Position numbers and translations under genes: made by a program. A stretch of 64,000 nt of DNA, from contig NZ_FQVF01000019.1 in the NCBI RefSeq assembly GCF_900129155.1, forward strand, positions 1 through 64,000, given 5' to 3'. Below, one piece after another: positions 27,166 through 35,703 of the stretch; the stretch's first letter is position 1; every line of letters begins with the position of its first letter. This DNA is from Marinomonas polaris DSM 16579 (GTDB lineage Bacteria > Pseudomonadota > Gammaproteobacteria > Pseudomonadales > Marinomonadaceae). The notes below the pieces were generated by a model. It did not search any database, was not told the DNA's origin, and saw nothing but the letters and a program-made list of their open reading frames with translations.

Positions 27166-28002
27166 TTACAAAGCAACAGCTCGCAGCATTCTTTTTGACC
27201 ATTGACTCCACGACCCAACATAAACTTGCTTTGCCTCTATCCCAGCATAGTTTAAAGCCAAGACATTATGGCAAGCAGTTACACCAGAACCACAATAATA
27301 CACGTATGCATCACTACTATTAGATAGCCAATCTTGCCATTCCACATGAAGCTGCTCAGCGGGTTTGAAACAAGCATTTGCATCTAAGTTATCTGAAAAT
27401 GGACGATTTATAGCACCTGGAATATGCCCAGCAACAGCATCAATGGTTTCGTTCTCGCCATTAAAGCGATCTGATGCTCTAGCATCCACTAATTGAAACT
27501 GATTCGTTTCAAAGTTTTCAACTATCGCTTGCTCACTGACCGCCCAAGGAAAAGAAACCTCAATTTGATTGGATGTCGATTTTGCTATGACTGGAGTTAG
27601 TGAAACATCCCTTCCTTCTCTCAACCATGCAGGAAAGCCACCATTTAAAACACGTACATCAATATTTTGCTGGCTAAGCATCCACCAAGCTCTTGCGGCA
27701 ATCGCTCCCCCCATATCGTCGTACACAACAACTTGAGTACTAGAGTCTATTCCCCAAGCCAGCAATTGCTCGGAAAAGACAATTTCATCCGGCAAAGGAT
27801 GTCGACCAGTCAATTCTGTCTCTGGCGCTGCCAACTGACGATGAACATCCACAAAAATAGCACTTGGAATATGCCCTTTATTATATTCAGACTGACCTTT
27901 AGCGTGATCCGTTAAATAGAATCTACAGTCTAAAACAACCACATTAGGCTGCCCAAGTAATAGGGCCAGTTCATTTGTATTAATTAATGTTTTTAATAGC
28001 AC
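27166..28002 (-). CDS. sseA: Sulfurtransferase (3-mercaptopyruvate sulfurtransferase type)
   Basis: A 278-residue protein with two rhodanese domains. The first (about residues 10-135) has GHIPSAIFVDV and YDDMGGAIAARAWWML; the second (about 160-275) carries the active-site loop YYCGSGVTACHN. CGSGVT is the mercaptopyruvate-type loop, whereas thiosulfate-type enzymes have CRKGVT, so the donor is more likely 3-mercaptopyruvate. The start is a GTG at 28002 with GAGGAAAG upstream. It is a cytoplasmic, single-gene unit. Confidence 0.88.
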   Translation of the reverse strand: MLLKTLINTNELALLLGQPNVVVLDCRFYLTDHAKGQSEYNKGHIPSAIFVDVHRQLAAPETELTGRHPLPDEIVFSEQLLAWGIDSSTQVVVYDDMGGAIAARAWWMLSQQNIDVRVLNGGFPAWLREGRDVSLTPVIAKSTSNQIEVSFPWAVSEQAIVENFETNQFQLVDARASDRFNGENETIDAVAGHIPGAINRPFSDNLDANACFKPAEQLHVEWQDWLSNSSDAYVYYCGSGVTACHNVLALNYAGIEAKQVYVGSWSQWSKRMLRAVAL

Positions 28003-28122
28003 AGGCTTTCCTCAGACAATCGTAGGTGGTCATAAACAAACCTTTTCTGTTTCTTTTAAATCTACTTTGATTATTCATTTTTTGCTAATATTCGCAGCAA
28101 TTATCTTACTACTGAGTTTTCT

Positions 28123-28881
28123 ATGTTACGTATCGACCTAATTCTTACCGAGCAAGGCCTTGCTAAATCTCGCTCGCAAGCACAAACCTTTATCAGTGAA
28201 GGACGAGTATCATACAAACAAAACGAGAAGTGGATAAAAGTCACCAAACCTAGCTTGAAACTGTCATCCGACATTGAGCTGAACGTCATCTCAGACGAGG
28301 CCGATAAATACGTTTCCCGTGGCGCCTTGAAACTTGAAGGTGCTCTGCTACATACAAAACTCAATATCGAAGGTTTCCTTGTATTAGATATCGGCCAATC
28401 GACCGGTGGCTTTAGTGATTGCGCGATTCAACACGGTGCTGCACATGTTGTTGGTGTTGAGGTCGGACATGACCAACTGGACCCTCGCCTACGTAATCAT
28501 CAAAATATTATCTGCCTAGAAGGAATTAATGCTCGAAACTTGAGTATTAAAGACCTAAGTGAACACTTCCCAGAAAACGGCTTTGATCTTATTGTCATGG
28601 ATGTTTCTTTTATATCACAGACTAAAATTTTGCCTCAGCTACCAAATTTACTAAGTAAAACAGGGCACCTGATTACATTAGTAAAACCTCAATTTGAAGT
28701 AGGCAAAGAATTCATAGGTAAAGGCGGAATAGTAAAAGACAAAACGCGTGTAAAACAGCTCGAACAGGACATGCAGGACTTCGTCACAGAACTAGGCTTT
28801 GAGGTCAAATGCTATATAGAAAGCCCAATAAAAGGCGGTGACGGTAATCAAGAATTTTTACTTTGGGCAACCAGATCATAG
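28123..28881 (+). CDS. tlyA: TlyA-family rRNA methyltransferase / hemolysin A homologue
   Basis: A 252-residue protein with an N-terminal S4 RNA-binding domain (about residues 1-60: RIDLILTEQGLAKSRSQAQT) and an FtsJ-like SAM methyltransferase domain (about 80-245). The latter has YVSRGALKLEGAL, the SAM motif VLDIGQSTGGFSDCAIQHGA and FDLIVMDVSFIS. Family members methylate 2'-O positions of rRNA in mycobacteria; in proteobacteria the target is not settled. The old hemolysin label comes from an indirect phenotype. Confidence 0.9.
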   Translation: MLRIDLILTEQGLAKSRSQAQTFISEGRVSYKQNEKWIKVTKPSLKLSSDIELNVISDEADKYVSRGALKLEGALLHTKLNIEGFLVLDIGQSTGGFSDCAIQHGAAHVVGVEVGHDQLDPRLRNHQNIICLEGINARNLSIKDLSEHFPENGFDLIVMDVSFISQTKILPQLPNLLSKTGHLITLVKPQFEVGKEFIGKGGIVKDKTRVKQLEQDMQDFVTELGFEVKCYIESPIKGGDGNQEFLLWATRS

Positions 28882-28909
28882 ATCTTAAAATCTCGGTTTA
28901 TAAAGGTGG

Positions 28910-30289
28910 TTAAATTACCTCATCATAACTATGGTGACTATTAGGTAAAACCTCACGAGCTTCTTTTTCTTCAAGCTCGGTAATGTAGTTTCTTGCCATG
29001 TAGAACCCCAAACAGCCAAAGATAACCGATCCTACAGCCTGCCCAAAAAGTATCCCCTCTGCGCCCATAAAGAGAGAGAAGATAGTAATTAATGGCCATG
29101 TACCTAACGTCGCACGACCAAAATTTAGCAAGGTACTATTTAACGGTTTGCCAAGGTTGTTAAAAACAGCAATCGCAATAAACAACAAACTCTGGAAGAA
29201 AAAGCTAAAAGATACAAAAGTAGCAAAGAATCGAATTAGGTCAGCACTACTTTGTGTTGCATGAAACACTGATACAAGCCAATCTTGCATTTGATAAAGA
29301 CAAAAACACAATATCAAGCAATATCCAAAAGCATAAACGACAGCACTACTAATCGCGCTGTGCATCCTATCAAAACGCCCTGCCCCATAGTTCTGCCCTA
29401 ATATCGGCCCAACGGCACCAGACAAGGCAAATATCCCGCCAAACACTACAGGAATAATACGCCCAATAACCGCCACAGCAGCAACTGCATCATCACCAAA
29501 CGACGAAGTATGCTCCATCACAATGGCATTCGCTAACGGCGAGGACATATTAGTTAACATGGCAGGAATGGCAATTACGGAAATAGATTTAGCATCTTTG
29601 AAAAAATCCATTAGATCAAACTCGCCCAGCATCTTATGGATATGAACCACACCATAATACGACACAGCAACCATGGAAAAGCGCGCAAGCAAAGAAGCAA
29701 TAGCCGCACCTTGCACGCCCAATCCGAAAGCAAAAATAAAGATAGGATCTAATAGCGCATTAACCAATCCACCAACCATGGTGGCGTACATAGCACGGCG
29801 GGCATCACCCAACGCCCGCATAATTCCAGAGCCAATCATGCCTATCATTACCGCTGGCATGCCTATGACTAAAATCTGCAAATACTCTGTTGCCAAGTCA
29901 AGCGTTCGTCCTGTGGCACCAACATACAAAAGGATATGGGGAATATTGGGCCATATAAGCCAAACCACACCGGTCGAAAAGAAAATACCAAATGCCAGTA
30001 CATTGACTGCACGCCGTTTAGCCAACTCGATCTGCCCTTCGCCCACCGCTCTGGATACCAAAGCTGTTGCAGCAATAGACACGGCAATGCTTAATGAAAT
30101 GGTAAAAAACATAATGGTGCTGGCAAATCCTACCGCTGCCACCGCTTCTTTCTCGCCCAACATAGAAAGGAAAAGCATGTCGACCAGATCAACCAAAAAC
30201 ATGCACATCAAACCAAACGCACCAGTGGCAGACATGCTAACAACATGTTTAAAGGTTGAACCTTCTGTAAGCTTTGCCGGACTAGGCAT
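28910..30289 (-). CDS. MATE-family efflux transporter
   Basis: A 459-residue inner-membrane antiporter with about twelve helices in two MatE halves. It starts after a short cytosolic tail with FKHVVSMSATGAFGLMCMFLVDLVDMLFLSMLG and contains the family phrases VAAVGFASTIMFF and GQNYGAGRFDRMHSAISSAV. MATE pumps expel cationic drugs or metabolites using Na+ or H+ gradients. Substrate is not evident. The 209-codon open frame on the opposite strand at 29673-30302 is an antisense shadow. Confidence 0.9.
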   Translation of the reverse strand: MPSPAKLTEGSTFKHVVSMSATGAFGLMCMFLVDLVDMLFLSMLGEKEAVAAVGFASTIMFFTISLSIAVSIAATALVSRAVGEGQIELAKRRAVNVLAFGIFFSTGVVWLIWPNIPHILLYVGATGRTLDLATEYLQILVIGMPAVMIGMIGSGIMRALGDARRAMYATMVGGLVNALLDPIFIFAFGLGVQGAAIASLLARFSMVAVSYYGVVHIHKMLGEFDLMDFFKDAKSISVIAIPAMLTNMSSPLANAIVMEHTSSFGDDAVAAVAVIGRIIPVVFGGIFALSGAVGPILGQNYGAGRFDRMHSAISSAVVYAFGYCLILCFCLYQMQDWLVSVFHATQSSADLIRFFATFVSFSFFFQSLLFIAIAVFNNLGKPLNSTLLNFGRATLGTWPLITIFSLFMGAEGILFGQAVGSVIFGCLGFYMARNYITELEEKEAREVLPNSHHSYDEVI

Positions 30290-30358
30290 TTATTTCCCCT
30301 AAAATGACGCATCCAACTTATATGCGACAAAAAACGCGACAAAAAAATTCGCCAATAA

Positions 30359-30390
30359 ATAAAAAACCGGACAAGTAGCACTTGTCCGGT
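30359..30390 (-). terminator. Rho-independent terminator of lon
   Basis: On the minus strand a perfect 11-base stem (ACCGGACAAGT / ACTTGTCCGGT with loop GCT) is followed by TTTTTTATTT. It lies about 54 bases past the lon stop. Confidence 0.93.
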
Positions 30391-30443
30391 CCAGTATTTT
30401 CTCATGTATGACGATTTGAGAAAATGCTTACATTGTGGATAAC

Positions 30444-32882
30444 CTAATGAAGATCGTTATTTGATCGATTAAAAACGATTTTTTCAACATCGACAAAGCG
30501 TTCGGCAAAGTGCACAGTCATTCCCTCTTTCACCGATTCAGGCAATTCTTCAAAGTCACGACGATTTGGCTCAGGTAGAATCACTTCACTAATTTTACTA
30601 CGTTTAGCTGCGATGATTTTCTCGCGGATACCACCTACAGCCAAAACCTGACCTGTAAGCGTCAACTCACCGGTCATCGCCAATCCACGTCGAACCGGCT
30701 CGCCTTTCGCTAGTGACAACAATGCGGTAGCCATCGAAATACCCGCGCTAGGGCCATCTTTCGGAGTAGCACCTTCTGGCACATGCAAATGTACTAAACT
30801 TTTATCAAAGAATTCAGGATGTTTCTGATAGCTTTTTGCATGTGAAAAGACATAAGAATACGCAATTTCGGCTGATTCCTTCATCACATCACCCAACTTA
30901 CCCGTGAGTTTCAAGCCTCGTGTTAGCTCATGCACTTTATTGGCTTCAATTGGCAAAGTCGCTCCCCCCATAGAAGTCCAAGCCAAACCAGTAACAACAC
31001 CAACACCTTGTAATGTTTTTTCTGGTCGGAAATAAGGCATACCCAACAAGGTCTCAACGTCTTTCACGCCAACATTGATATGCTCTTTTTCACCCGTCAT
31101 TAACTGAACAACACTCTTGCGTAAGATTTTTTGCAGCAATTTATCTAAGCCTCGAACACCCGCTTCACGAGCATAATGCTCAATAATATGACGTAACGCA
31201 GCATCAGTAATGTTTAGCTGCTTCTTCAAAAGCTTGTTTTTCTTAAGCAATTTCGGCCATAAGTGCTGCTTAGCAATCGCTAGTTTTTCATCACCGATGT
31301 AACCAGACAATCGAATAACATCCATCCTGTCTAACAGCGGCGCTGGAATAGTATCCAACTGGTTTGCCGTACAAATAAACAGCGCCTTAGATAAATCGAT
31401 GCGCATATCTAAATAATGATCAAGAAACTCAACATTTTGCTCAGGATCAAGCGCTTCCAATAAAGAAGACGCTGGATCACCTTGGAAAGAAGAACCAATT
31501 TTATCAATCTCATCCAACATGATGACAGGGTTTTCGACCTCAACATCTTTCAATGCTTGAACAAACTTGCCCGGTAAGGCGCCTACATAAGTCCGTCGAT
31601 GACCTTTAATTTCAGCTTCGTCGCGCATACCACCAAGACTAAAGCGATAAAACTTACGATTCAAAGACTCAGCAATCGATTTACCGATCGACGTTTTACC
31701 AACACCTGGTGGGCCAACTAACAATAGAATGCTACCGCCCATTTCGCCGCGGTGTGCGCCCAAAGCTAAGAATTCAACGATGCGGTCTTTTATGTCACCA
31801 AGGCCTGCATGATGAGATTCAAGAACCTCACGCGCTAGCTTGATATCCAAATTGTCTTTCGAGTGAACACCCCAAGGCAAAGACGTCGCCCAATCCAAAT
31901 AGTTACGCGTAACACCATACTCAGGGGAGCCAGTCTCAAGAATGCTAAGTTTATGCAGCTCCTCTTGAATCTTGTCGCTCACAGCTTTGGGTAAGGTTTT
32001 ACCTTCTAAGCGAGCTTCGAATGTTTCGACATCAGAAGTACGATCGTCTTTTGAAATACCCAGCTCTTTCTGGATAATTTTCAATTGCTCTTTTAGGAAA
32101 AAGTCTCGCTGATGCTTACTGATTTTATCATTCACTTCGGCGCTAATTTCGTTCTGCAAGCGCGCAATTTCAAGCTCTTTTCTTAGCAAGGTAAGAGCCA
32201 AATGCATGCGAGCATTTACTGGAATGGTTGCCAAAACATCATATAAATCTTCCGCATCCGCAGAAGTGATAGATGCAGCAAAATCTGCCAACAAACCCGA
32301 TTCATTAAATGAGAACCGACCTAGATACTGCCTTAGATCTTCACTAAACAACGGGTTTAAACGAATCAGCTGTTTAATCGCATCCAGAATGGCAATGGAA
32401 TAAGCTTTCGATTCATCATCATTGGATTTCACATCATTAAGGTAACGAACGCGAGCGAGGTAAGGCGCTTCTTCACTTAGCCATTCAATAACTTCAAAAC
32501 GTTTTACACCTTGAGCTAGAAAGGTCAATTTATCATTTTGCTTCTCGGCTTTATGTACTCTTGCAACACAACCAATAGAGCGAAATTCGTCTACTGAAGG
32601 CGCTTTTTTCGTTTTCTTATCAGCATAAACCAAACCTACGACCGCTTGAGGATGTTCTGCGATTCGCTCTAAAGTATCTTCCCACTGCTCGGCATCCACC
32701 ATAACAGGCTGTACCTGAGCGGGAAAAAATGGGCGGCTTGAAATAGGCAAAATAAACAATGTCTCAGGCAAAACATCATCTGGAAGAGCAAGACCTCTAG
32801 GATCACTAATAACAATGCCTTCCTCTTCTGTTACTTCAACTTGGCCTTCTTGTGCATCTAAGTATTGCTCGTCATCACTCAT
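30444..32882 (-). CDS. lon: ATP-dependent Lon protease
   Basis: An 812-residue cytoplasmic AAA+ protease that degrades misfolded and regulatory proteins. The N-terminal LON substrate domain (about residues 38-240) starts LPETLFILPISSRPFFP. The AAA+ module has Walker A LLVGPPGVGKTSIGKSIA and Walker B VIMLDEIDKIGS. The C-terminal protease domain carries the Ser-Lys dyad, with the serine in TPKDGPSAGISMATAL and the lysine in GIREKIIAAKRSK. The N-terminal extension is acidic. I found no convincing heat-shock promoter in the 292-base upstream gap. Confidence 0.98.
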   Translation of the reverse strand: MSDDEQYLDAQEGQVEVTEEEGIVISDPRGLALPDDVLPETLFILPISSRPFFPAQVQPVMVDAEQWEDTLERIAEHPQAVVGLVYADKKTKKAPSVDEFRSIGCVARVHKAEKQNDKLTFLAQGVKRFEVIEWLSEEAPYLARVRYLNDVKSNDDESKAYSIAILDAIKQLIRLNPLFSEDLRQYLGRFSFNESGLLADFAASITSADAEDLYDVLATIPVNARMHLALTLLRKELEIARLQNEISAEVNDKISKHQRDFFLKEQLKIIQKELGISKDDRTSDVETFEARLEGKTLPKAVSDKIQEELHKLSILETGSPEYGVTRNYLDWATSLPWGVHSKDNLDIKLAREVLESHHAGLGDIKDRIVEFLALGAHRGEMGGSILLLVGPPGVGKTSIGKSIAESLNRKFYRFSLGGMRDEAEIKGHRRTYVGALPGKFVQALKDVEVENPVIMLDEIDKIGSSFQGDPASSLLEALDPEQNVEFLDHYLDMRIDLSKALFICTANQLDTIPAPLLDRMDVIRLSGYIGDEKLAIAKQHLWPKLLKKNKLLKKQLNITDAALRHIIEHYAREAGVRGLDKLLQKILRKSVVQLMTGEKEHINVGVKDVETLLGMPYFRPEKTLQGVGVVTGLAWTSMGGATLPIEANKVHELTRGLKLTGKLGDVMKESAEIAYSYVFSHAKSYQKHPEFFDKSLVHLHVPEGATPKDGPSAGISMATALLSLAKGEPVRRGLAMTGELTLTGQVLAVGGIREKIIAAKRSKISEVILPEPNRRDFEELPESVKEGMTVHFAERFVDVEKIVFNRSNNDLH

Positions 32883-33174
32883 AATAAACTTCTCAATAAA
32901 TCTGTATTTTTGTAAAAAATGACGCCAGAAATGTCTGTGGCTATTTTTTATAAGCTTTTGCTATGGATAGATCTTATGTAATGACGATATTGCCGAAAAC
33001 AATACCATAGGCTATTTTCCCAAATACTTACTCACTTCAAGAAACAAACTAACCCTCAGGACAGGATTAGTTATTTGGCCTATTCCGACTTAGTGTTATT
33101 ATAGTAGCCATGCTATAGATAGAACTCGCTCAATTTCACACTCTCGACTCAGAGTTACAAAAAAGGAAAGGCTA

Positions 33175-33831
33175 ATGACCCGCGATGAACTCCTTAAGGC
33201 TTACAACGATATATTTGTGATCAAACACCCTTTTGTTAAACACAAATTAACCAGTCTTCGCGATAAAAACACCAGCACACGTGAATTTCGCATGTTAGTA
33301 GAAGAGCTAGGAACGCTAATTGGCTACGAAGCAACACGTGATTTAGAAACAACTGATGTTGAAATTGAAACACCTCTAGAAAAAGCTATGTGCCCAGTTC
33401 TAAAAGGCAAGAAGCTTTGTATCGTTACAATAATGAGAGCGGGTAATGGACTTGCTGAAGGAGTATTAAAACTGTCTCCTAGTGCACGAGTTGGGCACGT
33501 TGGCTTATATCGCGATCCTGAGACAAAGCAGCCTGTTGAGTACTACCTAAAAATGCCACACTCAGTGAATGAGCGTACCATTATTGTGGTTGACCCAATG
33601 CTGGCAACGGGTAACTCTGCCATTATGGCCATCGATAAGATGAAAGAAATGGGCGCAACAGATATTCGCTTTATCTGCCTATTTGCGGCACCAGAAGGCA
33701 TTCAAGCATTTAAACAAGCGCATCCTGATGTTGCCATGTATATCGGATCAATCGATCGTGGCCTTGATGAGCATGCCTATATTCGCCCAGGTGTTGGCGA
33801 CGCTGGCGATCGTATTTACGGCACGCGCTAA
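33175..33831 (+). CDS. upp: Uracil phosphoribosyltransferase
   Basis: A 218-residue salvage enzyme that makes UMP from uracil and PRPP. The PRPP loop is [19 protein letters not shown], preceded by [15 protein letters not shown]. The uracil-binding C-terminus is [29 protein letters not shown]. The ATG has AAAGGAAAGG upstream. It is a single-gene unit closed by a terminator at 33849-33887; no uraA permease is adjacent. Confidence 0.98.
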   Translation: MTRDELLKAYNDIFVIKHPFVKHKLTSLRDKNTSTREFRMLVEELGTLIGYEATRDLETTDVEIETPLEKAMCPVLKGKKLCIVTIMRAGNGLAEGVLKLSPSARVGHVGLYRDPETKQPVEYYLKMPHSVNERTIIVVDPMLATGNSAIMAIDKMKEMGATDIRFICLFAAPEGIQAFKQAHPDVAMYIGSIDRGLDEHAYIRPGVGDAGDRIYGTR

Positions 33832-33848
33832 TTACTGAATAAACAAAT

Positions 33849-33887
33849 AAAAAGCCGCCTCTTAGTTCAATAAAGAGACGGCTTTTG
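33849..33887 (+). terminator. Rho-independent terminator of upp
   Basis: The arms AAAGCCGCCTCTT (33851-33863) and AAGAGACGGCTTT (33873-33885), with one A-C mismatch, end in a T-run. A-residues on the other side could also let it serve the convergent LysE gene. Confidence 0.88.
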
Positions 33888-33919
33888 TATCATTCAAAAG
33901 TAGCAAATTAATTGTAACG

Positions 33920-34540
33920 CTAGCCCTTAAGAGCCAGGAAAGCTCCGGCACTTGCCATGATTCCACCAGCCGTCCTATTCAATGTTTTCATAGAGCGTTC
34001 AGACTTCATAAAACGTCTCGCCTGAGAAGCCCCAACAGAAATTATTGTCAAACCAAGTAACAGCGCAACAAAAGTAAGAAACGACGCCAACACAATATCA
34101 GAAGCACTTAAGACTGTTAAATCCATAAATGTCGGCAAAAAAGCGACATAAAAAAGTATAACTTTAGGGTTAGAAGCAGAAATCATAAAGCCTTGAATAA
34201 AACTCGCCATCTCGTTATTTGCGTCTTGCAGATTATCACCTGAGGAAACAGTAGAAACTGGCGATATCCACATTTTCCAACCCAGATAAATAAGATAAGC
34301 AGCACCAGCATAACGTATGATAAGAAACACTTCCTCCCAAGCTGATGCAATGGCTGCCAAGCCGTAACACGCCATAACTAAATAGACGATATCGCTCATT
34401 ACCATACCAAGACTAAGAGAAAAGCTCGCTCTCGCGCCTCTAGAGATACTTCTTGCCAAAATAGCAAAAATTCCAGGTCCCGGAGTAATGCTAAAAATAA
34501 AAATAGCGATAAAAAATGTAATTCCGCTTTCTAGAGTCAT
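33920..34540 (-). CDS. LysE/RhtB-family amino acid exporter
   Basis: A 206-residue protein with six predicted helices. The N-terminal TPGPGIFAILARSISRGARA and the later NPKVILFYVAFLPTF are signatures of the LysE/RhtB superfamily, which exports amino acids or their analogues. It follows a TetR-type gene by 24 bases in the same direction, so the regulator probably controls it. The specific substrate is unknown. Confidence 0.9.
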   Translation of the reverse strand: MTLESGITFFIAIFIFSITPGPGIFAILARSISRGARASFSLSLGMVMSDIVYLVMACYGLAAIASAWEEVFLIIRYAGAAYLIYLGWKMWISPVSTVSSGDNLQDANNEMASFIQGFMISASNPKVILFYVAFLPTFMDLTVLSASDIVLASFLTFVALLLGLTIISVGASQARRFMKSERSMKTLNRTAGGIMASAGAFLALKG

Positions 34541-34564
34541 ATCAAACCCTCCACCAACTTACGG

Positions 34565-35233
34565 CTAATGCTCAGCAACACCACAACCAGCTAAAACCAT
34601 GCGAGTAATAAATTGCCTAGCTTCTTCATAATCACTTTTTTCTAACTCATTTTTCTGCAATAGAATTTTCACTTGTGCATCAAAATCAGCATAAGTCTGA
34701 GTCATCGCCCAAATACTAATAAAAAGATGTTCGGTTGAAACAGGGTTCATCAAGCCTTTATCTACCCAAACCTGAATTGTCGCCTTTTCGCGACTTAATT
34801 CAGTAACAAACAAATTTCTAAGATAATCTAAAACAAAGGTTTCTTCACCTATTAATGCCATCGCAAAGATCTTAGAAGCATTTTTATTGGTACGAGATTG
34901 ATCTATTTTTTCACTGATATAACGCGTTAGATTTTGCTCAGGTCCTTCTTCAACATTAAATTCGCTGACGGAATCTAGCCAAAGACGAAGAATGCGCTCT
35001 AACACAGCCTCTAGAAGGTCTTTTTTAGAGCGATAATAGTAATGAACATTTGCCTTAGGTAACCCAGCTTCATCGGCAATCATCTGAGTAGTGGTTTTCG
35101 CTAAACCTTGTCGAGCAAAAACACGTTCAGATGTTTCTAAAATAAGGGTTTGATTTTGAGCACGAATGTGCGCTTTCAACTGATCTTTTGGTCGTTTTAC
35201 TTCGGTCAAAGGTGAAGCCTCGCTGATCAACAT
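34565..35233 (-). CDS. TetR-family transcriptional regulator (RutR-like C-terminal domain)
   Basis: A 222-residue repressor. The N-terminal helix-turn-helix (about residues 30-75) reads RVFARQGLAKTTTQMIADEAGLPKANVHYYYRSKKDLLEAVL. The C-terminal part, WVDKGLMNPVSTEHLFISIWAMTQTYADF, closely follows RutR (YcdC), whose ligands are pyrimidines, but the surrounding genes are not a rut operon. It is upstream of the LysE exporter with a 24-base gap. The ATG has no good ribosome site. Confidence 0.85.
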   Translation of the reverse strand: MLISEASPLTEVKRPKDQLKAHIRAQNQTLILETSERVFARQGLAKTTTQMIADEAGLPKANVHYYYRSKKDLLEAVLERILRLWLDSVSEFNVEEGPEQNLTRYISEKIDQSRTNKNASKIFAMALIGEETFVLDYLRNLFVTELSREKATIQVWVDKGLMNPVSTEHLFISIWAMTQTYADFDAQVKILLQKNELEKSDYEEARQFITRMVLAGCGVAEH

Positions 35234-35340
35234 GTCACTAAAGGGGGGAATGTTTTTTTATATCGACTTACCATCCTGTGCGATACATCGGAAGAATAAC
35301 ATTCTTTACAATAGGCACGAAGCCTTAAGAAAAAATTGCA

Positions 35341-35426
35341 TAAAAAAAGGGAGCCGAAGCTCCCCATTTCCCCTCGTAGCAGAGACGTTAATGACTATAG
35401 GCATTCGTCATTAGGCTAACTGCTAC
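35341..35426 (-). ncRNA. Candidate structured small RNA ending in an intrinsic terminator
   Basis: Read on the minus strand, GTAGCAG (35420-35426) pairs with CTGCTAC (35376-35382), and an inner stem TAATGAC (35407-35413) pairs with GTCATTA (35389-35395). Asymmetric internal loops lie between them. Nine to ten bases later a textbook terminator follows: GGGAGC, tetraloop TTCG, GCTCCC, then seven T residues (35341-35364). A further hairpin lies upstream at 35492-35509. No reading frame covers the region and it matches no RNA family I recognise. It lies 108 bases before the TetR gene start, so it could also be a leader attenuator of that gene. Confidence 0.45.
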
Positions 35427-35491
35427 ACCACGTTGGCGCTGTAATTGAGACGCAAAACCAATAAAATTCAGCGTACTTCAATGTTCTTGAT

Positions 35492-35509
35492 CGATGGTTA
35501 TTACCATCG
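35492..35509 (-). other. Hairpin upstream of the candidate small RNA
   Basis: A perfect 7-base stem, CGATGGT / ACCATCG, with the loop TATT read on the plus strand (AATA on the minus). It may be the 5' domain of a longer RNA that ends at 35341. The rest of 35510-35670 is AT-rich with no gene seen. Confidence 0.35.
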
Positions 35510-35670
35510 CTGGTCACTGATACTAGTAAACCAAAAATACTCTACCATTTTCTAATAGTTAACACTTTTAGAAATTAAATCAGGCGATTCAGACAAGTAA
35601 ATACTGTCTTTTATAAAATCTATATAACGATTATAAACAGCTGATTTTACAGTGCAATAGATGAGAGCTA

Positions 35671-35696
35671 AAAAACTGACCGATCGATCAGTTTTT
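35671..35696 (-). terminator. Palindromic terminator of the GGDEF gene
   Basis: The arms AAAAACTGA and TCAGTTTTT flank CCGATCGA just past the stop of the minus-strand diguanylate cyclase gene. The near-perfect 26-base palindrome is followed by T residues on either strand. It could alternatively be a protein binding site. Confidence 0.6.
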
Positions 35697-35703
35697 TTAT
35701 AAT

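Noticed and set aside
29673..30302. Long open frame (209 codons) on the plus strand
   Set aside because: It lies entirely opposite the MATE gene, has low-complexity composition (Ala/Pro/Ile-rich) and no homology. It is an antisense shadow.
32883..33060. Possible heat-shock (sigma-32) promoter for lon, CTTGAAG at about 33036
   Set aside because: No CCCCAT-type -10 is found at the required 13-17 base spacing.
35366..35460. tRNA-like appearance of the small RNA candidate (GTAGCAGTTAGCC, an ATGCCTA loop)
   Set aside because: A cloverleaf cannot be folded: there is no T-arm GTTCRANNC, the anticodon stem has a mismatch, and no CCA-compatible acceptor stem exists.
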